From Leuctra nigra (lineage: Eukaryota > Arthropoda > Insecta > Plecoptera > Leuctridae), in NCBI GenBank assembly GCA_934045905.1, contig OW203763.1, forward strand, positions 19,536,948-19,600,947: a stretch of 64,000 nucleotides of DNA, read 5' to 3'. The notes beneath the pieces were generated by a model that was not told where the DNA came from, ran no database searches, and worked only from the letters and a program-made list of their open reading frames with translations. The translations under genes were made by a program, and so were the position numbers. Below, in pieces: positions 56,158 through 64,000 of this stretch (the stretch's first letter is position 1; each line of letters starts with the position of its first letter).

Positions 56158-59100
56158 ATTCAGATTCTCAAATTATTACTTCAAACAGATAATACTGGAG
56201 GTGTGTTATCTGCTGCTGGTCGTGCTTGCATTTAATGAACGTAATATTTTGAAATTCGTACCTATAAATTATCAATAAGTAAATAACAATGAAGGATGCA
56301 ATCAAGAGAACAAAGAACGTCTTTCATGAAGGACTTTTCTGTTTTATATTTGCTTCCATTTCCACAACCAATGAAAACTGATATATATTCACACCTGAAA
56401 TCACTGGTGCCTGTGTTGCCTGTGTACACAATTGAACAATTAGGTATGGAAGCTATTGAAAAATTAAAGATTCCGTTATTCAAGAATTCAAACTGTCAAC
56501 AAAAAAAAGATGATGGATATAAAAAAAGTTTTTTTGATTACATTAAAGAACCTTTTAACTAATAGATTTTAAAGGCTCAGATCTGATTCCTCATAAAAAA
56601 AAAGCTGTAATGGCTTCGGTGTAAAAATAATACGGGCTGTTCCGGTTAGGGTCCCAGGTTGAGAATAAAATGCTCGAAAAGTGCCGTAATAGAAGTCACA
56701 ACTATCTCCTTCCCACTTTCATTCTTTCATCCTTCTACACCATCATCTACCAATCACCCTCGTAACTCATTGCAGAACAGTGCAACATTAAACCCATACA
56801 AATCAAAAACAGTCAAAAACATCAGATAAGGTTTGCATTCAAAATCGCTCTTCAGAGCACATTTGTCTTGTACTCATGGGCGGACTGGATGAAACAGACC
56901 AGGATGCGACGAGGCAAATCCCCTGGATAAACATATGAAAGGGGGGTCTTTAAAACACATTATAGAAAGACAATGTACGGAAAATGAGTAAAAATATGAA
57001 AACGGCCAGTAAATTGTAAATGGGGACCATAAAATGATGAAGGACACACAACCGACTGGAGCCCGAATTGGGACGGGACAGTCTGCCACTACTTGTAACT
57101 GGAAAATTACATCGATTTAACCTCATTTGCAGAAGTCAATGGCTGATGAAGGTCAGTACACTTTTGTATAAAACGTAACATTCGCAATTCTGAAAATAAG
57201 TTTCTGAAATTCTGGAGAATTAATATTTCTAGTTAAGCAGCTACTTTCATTTTAGTTCCTCAATTGTTTATTCCACCAGTAAAACCAAAATTAGATTATC
57301 TATTACACTGCCAATTGGTTTGCTGCAATGGCATTGTTGAAGTTGGGATAATATCAGTGGCGGTTCGTGACTTCACTCTAAATATTTCAACCTTCTGTGT
57401 AATTTTTGTTCACGTATCACTTTCGTTGGTCTTAGTAATCATAAAAATCACATTCCTAGATGAGAAAATGACGAATATCAGCATTAAGGCCGCGTGTAAA
57501 CGAGCTGACATGAAGCGCGTAGCTTCGTGCATAGAGGGCTAACTCAGTTCTGCCCCAACAAGACGTATTACACTGCGCGAAATAACCCGCGCACAGATCT
57601 CTTACTATCTACACAGAGTGTGTTACTGCTAGTGTAAAAGTGCTTGGAGCAGGCTAGATCGTCGGAGCTCGGCTGAGCCAAGCGTCACCAAAAAAGGCGG
57701 GATTTTAGCGGAGACCAACTCCGCTAACTCACATGTATATTTGAACACATCCAGGGTCCGCCCGATTATAATAATTATGCTTATGATTTTCAATACGTCA
57801 ATCATCAAACAATTTAGGTAATGTTAATTTCTAACATAAAAATTAATCACGTTAAAGAATAATTAATATTTTGCAATAAAAAATTAATTTTTAAATGTCT
57901 TTGTGAGGCTTAGCCCCACTAGCACTTATGGACAAGCCGCCACTAGATAGTATAAGCATGTATCCATAGGGTCCCTACTTTCTACATTTTGGCCCCGAGC
58001 ACCCCGATTTAGTTATGTAACTCCCATAGCTTCAACCCTCGAGTATGAACCCCTCGTCAACTGTTCATATTTGTTGAATCAAACTTTGATACATGGATCT
58101 ACAGGATCCGTTTTTGCTATCATACGTAACTAGAACGACCAACATAGAATGTTTTTATACATTATCAAATTATCCTACCCGTACTGCGTCAGTAGTAGTG
58201 GAAGTTTGGGACTGAACGACCAATTACTTGGCTTAATCAAAGCATGATATTGTTAATTACCTTATTATAAATTAGTATTTCGACCAAAACACAAATTATC
58301 AAACTGTGACTAAGACTAGTGTATAAAAAATTAATCTCTTGATTTACATTTAACAAATTAATTTTGCATGTAGGTACAATGGTTACAAAAAAATACGCAT
58401 TCAATTTCACAATCTGCTGTTTGTGGTAAAACATGTATTGCTGTCAATATTACATCAGTATAATCGTCCTTTGTTCAAGATAGGCATTCAACATTTACAA
58501 AGACAAAAACATTAGGTACACACACACACAAACAAATAAGTGAGCAAAACCAACATTAAACAAATGAAAAGGCAAAATTATCACTTACACAAGTGAGTAA
58601 GCCTAACTTATGATCTTCTCATGTAAAATATATACCTATCCAAAGTATCTCACAATATCCAAATCCCAAACATTTCTTGATAATTTTGATTGGTGAAATG
58701 TGTTATCTCTAATAAATATTTAAGACTCCAATGTGTAAATTAATTACTGACCATCAAACCCTCTGAAGCCAACCTAAAATGTATTCTTGCTAGTCAGATT
58801 TACTCGATAGACAAAGTAGGTAGGTATATTGCATGAAGGCAAGCACTTACAATGATCCTGGTAGAGTAATAGTAATTTAGCATATAGACAAACAAAAATT
58901 TCGAAAGAACTCTGCGAATGAGCTGGAGGTCATATTTTGTTCCTTGCACTTAATAATGTATGCTTCTGAATGCAACCTGCAGTCACATGTAACAGAAAGT
59001 GAACTAGGTAGGCACCTATATCAAACGATTTAGAGGCCGAATTAGTTTAGTACCTTCTATGATATCTTCATTAATTATTTCAGAATATATTGATGAACAG

Positions 59101-59756
59101 CAACCCAAGTTCATACAGAACATACCTAGGTCATACAGAACATACCTAGGTCATACAGAACATAGGTCATGTCACTCATACAGAACATAATTATTTATTT
59201 CAAAACATGATTTAACATGAGCATCAGTTGACTGTTAGTGAATTTATTATAATACTGAAAACATCCGTGGCTAATAGATGAACAAAAGATAACAGAATTA
59301 GGATGACTCAGTAAAATATTATTGAATGAATGCTGACTAAATCACCCGAAATCTACTGAGCAGATGATCTTGACTTAGTCATGTCCACAATAACTAGAGA
59401 GGAGGTACAACATTTAAACATCCCATTCAATTTGTATTTCAGCAATTTTTGGTATTCCAAGTCACCCGAAGAACTTGATTAATTTTAAAAGAAGTGTTGT
59501 CTAGTCACGACATCATCAAGTGCAAGTGATTTCAATCTTAAACTCCAGCCCAAATAATGTATACACTACCCCATAATTAAATAAACCTATGGAGAAGACC
59601 GTTTACAGACAAACCTGATAATTTCAATTCTTTTAAACACATCACAATGAGAAAAACAAGATTTGGCATTTCACTCACTTGTTAGAGATATATAATTTTT
59701 TTTAAATGGTAAGCTAAATAAAATAATGACAGCACATTATCGAAGAATGATAATGA
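56158..59756. other. Large spacer without a supported gene
   Basis: Includes a third SINE tail at about 56700-56815 (CTTCTACACCATCATCTACC, TGCAGAACAGTGCAACATTA). There is a GC-richer patch at 57486-57720 (GAAATAACCCGCGCACAGAT, GTCGGAGCTCGGCTGAGCC) that reads like a degraded element. A 20-bp tandem at 59108-59185 (CATACAGAACATACCTAGGT, about three times) follows. An 88-codon frame at 56296-56562 has no supporting signals. Confidence 0.4.
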
Positions 59757-61747
59757 TTACCAATAGAATGATTCTTGGAACCAGGCAACAAACGAGGTAG
59801 CCGTGTTCTTGATCCTGGCTGTAGTTGCCGTTACCAAAGCACCTGGTTTCACTGGAGAATCAACTGGTGGGTAGGGCGGCACTTTAATAGGAGTCGTCGG
59901 ATCTGTATCGTCCTGAAAGAATCATTCAGAGTTCAATACATTCATCCAATCAGGCCTGGGAGGAATTTCTTCAACCCCCAATTACCTACATTGATCTAAT
60001 ATCAAGAATCATAACGCATGTACATTCTTATAAATGGATATAAATTCAAAACCTAACTGTAAAAACTTCAATAATGCACAAACAATTTCATTTTCTAATG
60101 CATAGGTACTTACTTAAATAATTTTACTGACTGGAGTACATATAGATAGCATTAAACAATTTGCATTCCTAATACAGCATGCATTACAAATTGCCTCCAA
60201 CGCCAACATCCTCTAAAATCATGATGTAGGTGTTGAAAGTCTGGCAATGGGCAATGGCATTGTCAGGATTATGATTCAAATGGAGGAGAGGGAGCTCAGG
60301 TAGGGGGAGGGTGGAGGAGATAAGATGTGTACTAGATCTTACGAACACAATCCTTACATCATTCTGAGTGTATACACTCAGGTTTCAGCTATTGACATGC
60401 GCTCCAAATAATATACAAGTATTCTCTATGAATCTAGATGAGTTTTGGCCTAGCAGCCGACCAGCATTTCAACCCAGTAGTTTTATATACGTCCATGTTT
60501 TGGGGTTACTTCTGAACTAAAAAATACCAAAACCAAACCAAAATACCAAAATAAGCAAACCAAAATTTGATTTGATTTCTAATGAGAAGCCACCTGTGGA
60601 TCGTGGTTCTAAATGTTAAAAGTATACCAATACCCCCTGACAGCTGTATCAACAGTAGTAAATAATTAAATCAAACCCAGAGTACACTCAACAAAAGAAA
60701 AAATTGTATTCGAAAGAACCAGATTGGCTGAACAAGATTTGAAGGCACCAGCAGAAGTAGTCTATTCTTACTCTTTGTCTAACTCTGCTAGGAGAGCTCT
60801 GATTAGTGATAACTAGGGTTGGGCAAACCTCATTTTTTAACCGAACCTTGAACCGAACTTTAAATATTTGACTGAGCCTCCGAACCGAACCTCTGGCCTT
60901 TTTAACCTTCAGTGGTTTTATCACTTATAACTTAGTCATGACACACGAATAACATCAAACATTGTTTGGCATAGTTTGCACAAAGGGATTTTGCATTTTA
61001 TAGTTCCTTCCTTTCTAATACCTACCAACACTTTTGCAAAATTGTTACCTGGTGCAACTCTACTCTCAAATAACTAATTTATGCCCATCATTTAAATGCA
61101 TTTTATTTTTAATAAAATTAATTCCCATCATTGAATAAAAAGAAAAGTAAAAACTAAAAAGTAAAATAAAAAAAACATTATTAATTCTGAACATTCTGAA
61201 TTAATTATTTCTTCTTTGGCTTCTTTGTCACACAGCCTTCTATTTATTACAGCCTTCTAACACTTAGGCGCTGCGAGAAAGTTTCGGTTCAGGTTTCAAA
61301 CCGGTTCGCCCTACCCTACTATCAATGATTGATTGTCAAACTACCTGATCACAGCCCATCAATTTCTTTCAAAAGTCCAGTTTTATTTGTTGAGTGTACC
61401 AAGCCAAATATTGGACTTACAAGAGTCGTGTCTGCGATCAATAAATCACCCATGGTGAACATCAACTGAGCCTTAAGAGCGGAGCGAGCGAGTCGGTCGG
61501 TGAAGTACTGAGTGACCGAGAGGGTCACCAGCTTGTCCGGCACATCGCTGACCACGCTGAGGACACCCCTAACCGTCGCAAGCACTTCGTGTACTTGTCC
61601 ACGGTTCTCCTGCGATATAACAGGAAGCATAATGTTATATGACCTTGTTAATGTATTACTGTAAAGCCCTTCTTCCATGGACGCGATATTTGCCGCCACG
61701 TTAAGGTATTTCCCCATTGGCTGAAGCCAAACAGGGCATGCGCACAC
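59757..61747 (-). CDS. Unrecognised two-exon gene, about 160 residues
   Basis: Exon one is 61421-61747 (ATG to donor CTT|GTAAGT, phase 0). Exon two is 59757-59912 (acceptor TTCTTTCAG, then DDTDPTTPIKVPPYPPVDSP and VKPGALVTATTARIKNTATS, ending ESFYW and TAA). The first part is helical in character: GKYLNVAANIASMEEGLYSN, RGQVHEVLATVRGVLSVVSD and LARSALKAQLMFTMGDLLIA, with no clear signal peptide. A second in-frame ATG (MGKYLN) eleven codons in may be the true start, because an acceptor-like CCTGTTTGGCTTCAG precedes it. If that acceptor is used, there is an upstream exon. A possible donor GTAATC right at the end of exon two leaves open a further 3' exon. I do not recognise the family. A GC-rich, CRE-containing region lies directly upstream. 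Confidence 0.5.
60682..61399. mobile_element. Family-A-like MITE split by a nested element
   Basis: Outer ends GTACACTCAACAAAA and TTTTATTTGTTGAGTGTAC. The left half runs to about 60810 and the right half resumes at about 61322. Between lies a second element with ends TAGGGTTGGGC and GCCCTACCCTA, whose subterminal regions are rich in CCGAACC and GGTTCGG motifs. The right end of the outer element is only 21 bp from the splice donor of the gene above. Confidence 0.7.
60811..61320. mobile_element. Nested inverted-repeat element (hAT-like ends)
   Basis: TAGGGTTGGGCAAACC at the left faces GGTTCGCCCTACCCTA at the right (two mismatches over the 16 bp). The termini resemble those of the element at 19162-20489. 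The target duplication is not clear. The subterminal AACCGAACC motifs occur in several copies. Confidence 0.6.
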
Positions 61748-61900
61748 TACCGCTTTACAATACTACTACCACAACGCGGCGCAAATATGTTGAGGTTGGT
61801 TCTACTTTCTGCGGCGATTCACGTGACGTCGCGTGTTGTTGCAATTCGAGTGACGTCGCGCGTTGCTGCGATTTGAGCTCTGTAATTGGCTGAGAGACCC
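61737..61900 (-). promoter_or_regulatory. CpG-rich putative promoter with tandem CRE-like sites
   Basis: A 27-bp unit is present twice, at 61814-61840 and 61841-61867, with the start of a third unit. Each copy holds TGACGTCGCG, a CREB/ATF-type half-palindrome; in the first copy it overlaps CACGTG, an E-box. At 61737-61746 GCATGCGCAC resembles an NRF1/ewg site and overlaps the first ATG. Position, CpG density against an AT-rich background, and these motifs suggest a promoter for the minus-strand gene. Confidence 0.5.
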
Positions 61901-62067
61901 ACTCGGGGGCAAAACATCGTGATCATGGAAGACGGGCTTAAGCCATATAATTAGGTGTATTAGGTATTTCAGTTTTTTAGGTATACTTAGAAATCATACT
62001 AAATACACTATTATGTCAGATGAGTGTGTCAAGATCATTTTATTGCTAATAGAGAGAAATATGATGC

Positions 62068-62668
62068 AATGGGCTTGTTCACTGCCATTTGCTCTCACCA
62101 GGATCGCTAGCATAGAGTCTACTTGGGCAGCTTCGTAGGGCCGAGATAGGTAACATTTTTCTTAGTAACCAAAATGTCCGTGGGATGCCGCCAGCGGTTG
62201 GGTAACGTCTTTGGTAGAAACTAAAATGAGTTTTAAAGAGTTTAAATGACCAATTTATGTATTAATAGTCTTTGGTAGTCTGTTGTAATCTCAAATACAT
62301 TTAAAAATTTAAATTACATTGTCCTACGTGCATAATATCTTTGTAAAACGAAATGTCATCATCCATATTTTCAAATTTTCGTCATCTTGCCGCGTTCTAA
62401 TCTCTGCCCAGTAAATAGTTTTCACATGAAAACAAGAGACGACTTCAGGCTAGATCTTTGTACTATGCAAATTTTTGTTTTTTTGTTTTTTTTTTGTTAA
62501 TTTTTGGGTCATTTTTAATAATGTAAACACTCTGTGCCGTAATTCTTTGTACCGGAAATCAAAGCCGGAAATGACGTCATTTTGTTACCCATCTCGGCCC
62601 AAAGTCGGATTAAAGCAGGTGACATAGTGGCGCCATCTATGCTGATCTTTGCATGAACAAGCCCATTA
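62068..62668. mobile_element. Inverted-repeat element, 600 bp
   Basis: AATGGGCTTGTTCA at the left faces TGAACAAGCCCATT at the right. Further inward, GGGCCGAGATAGGTAACA matches the inverse of TGTTACCCATCTCGGCCC with one mismatch, and GCATAGA matches TCTATGC. No coding content is visible, so it is non-autonomous. Confidence 0.75.
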
Positions 62669-62670
62669 TG

Positions 62671-64000
62671 TCTTAATTTTACAGTAACATGAAGCCTCCA
62701 GAATACAATTTGTTTGTGACAACAATTGTCAACCTATGCTGGGTAATGTGAGGAAGTAAAAAAGGAAGTTAACACACTATTCTAGGGCTGATATATAGAG
62801 CTTCTTTGAAAAATTATGTTAGTGACACATTCAGAAAACAAAACTTAAGAAAAAGAAAAACGTTAAAATCTGTAGTTTTCTTCACATTTTACATTTCAAG
62901 AAGACCGTTTCACCATAGCAACACAATTTTACATGGAAATAAAATACTCAACTTCTCATAAAGAAATATGGCGATAGAAAACGGTAAAACATTCATAGCT
63001 CCATCCACAAACATGTATCTTCATGTGCTAAATTAACAAAATATTGTAACTTATACAACGTATAGTTAGTCTAGTGGACCTAGCGAGTGTGTAGCCTTTC
63101 CTTTGATGAGACGAACAGTATTGTATTGTTCAACAGTTAAGCTCTGACAAGATACAACCCGAGTGATGACCTGCCACCCCCTTCCACCTACCTTGTTGCT
63201 ATTTTAAACAACTTTCTTTCAATTTTAAAAGCTAACTTCATTGAAAGATATTTGGCACCACTAAAAAAAAACTTTCCCGGACACCTTCAGTGGTCGAGAG
63301 TATTTACAACCGGACACGCGTCAAAACACTCAGGATTACAAGTTTTCACAGCATTTGCTGAAATGGCTACACTTTCGCTAGGTTCACTATAGTTTAACAA
63401 AGAAATCTATATGTGGAGTAATATACATTTGAAATTACAGAATGTCATATTCAGATTCTGGATGCCAAGTATAAATGCAAAACAAATTTAACTTTGTGGA
63501 GTGATTTCGAAAATTACTTTACAATACATTGCCCACTTTTTCTTGGCATATTATGGTGCAGGACACAGAAATCTATTTATATGTCAAGTTCAAACTATTT
63601 CTCACGAAGGGTGAAATTCAGTGATCACTACTTAAAGTAGTACCCTCATTAGTCGGTGTTAAATAAAAATGCTTCAAACTTTCCTCAAATATGCCTCAAG
63701 CAATACCGTTTGCAAATACGAAAAGAAAAACATGTGTCACGGGATTAATTTAAGAGATATCGTAAAAGGAATTCTTGAAATTTCCCAGAAGATAACATAG
63801 TGAAGCTTAAAAATTACACTTATATCTTCTGTAGAAATCGTAATATAAACTACAAAGTAAAATTATTGATTTCATTTTAAAGGCCGATTTTTTTTCAATA
63901 TTTTAGCCGCTTAAAAATGTGTGGGTACGGGATTAAATAAAGAGATAATCAAGAATAATACCCTAATTTAGCCAGTTTCTACTAGAAACTGCTTAAAATC
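62671..64000. other. Terminal spacer without a supported gene
   Basis: AT-rich throughout. The block at about 62895-62945 (AGAAGACCGTTTCACCATAG, TTTTACATG) resembles the inverse of 28360-28450, so a further dispersed repeat is likely. No exon-like segment was found. Confidence 0.4.

Noticed and set aside
56296..56562. 88-codon plus-strand frame
   Set aside because: No splice signals, no family resemblance, and surrounded by repeats.
59757..61747. Perilipin-like or adhesion-receptor assignment for the two-exon gene
   Set aside because: Only vague compositional resemblance; no diagnostic motif could be pointed to.

Overview
The window is nuclear DNA from an animal, most probably an insect. 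It is AT-rich and intron-bearing, with GT-AG introns, a TATA plus TCAGTT core promoter and abundant small DNA transposons. Short tracts built from TAGG and TACC are scattered throughout. I cannot name the species. All protein genes were read by hand-splicing open segments at splice consensus sites, so exon borders are predictions.

Layout. 1-945: reverse-strand non-LTR retrotransposon reverse transcriptase, cut by the window edge. 1119-8621 (minus strand): one large gene I do not recognise. Its giant exon encodes a very repetitive protein with 18 copies of an 11-residue Cys repeat, 17-residue repeats and 22 copies of a 34-residue repeat. Two further exons carry a non-repetitive C-terminal region. 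8.6-22.9 kb: transposon-rich and almost gene-free. It holds a tRNA-derived SINE with target duplications, several miniature inverted-repeat elements, a Jockey-like LINE inserted inside one of them, a 1.3-kb hAT-like element and a TATA/Inr promoter with a hairpin-rich leader. About 23.1-31.65 kb (plus): an FKBP15-like gene. 38776-39243 (minus): an intronless prefoldin subunit 5. 41674-48602 (minus): a six-exon gene for a 281-residue protein I do not recognise, with every intron in phase 0. 52828-55118 (plus): a MOB4/phocein-like gene using one GC-AG intron. 59757-61747 (minus): a two-exon gene for about 160 residues, unrecognised, with a CpG-rich, CRE-containing upstream region. The rest is intron, spacer and repeats.

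There is no operon logic. Three of the recognisable genes (FKBP15-like, prefoldin 5-like, MOB4-like) look unusually divergent for families that are normally well conserved. This suggests fast-evolving or lineage-specific paralogs in repeat-rich chromatin, but only a comparison with the rest of the genome could show it. The strongest unusual features are the dimeric higher-order repeat in the giant exon, the phase-0 orphan gene, and the well-preserved nested transposon insertions with readable target duplications.
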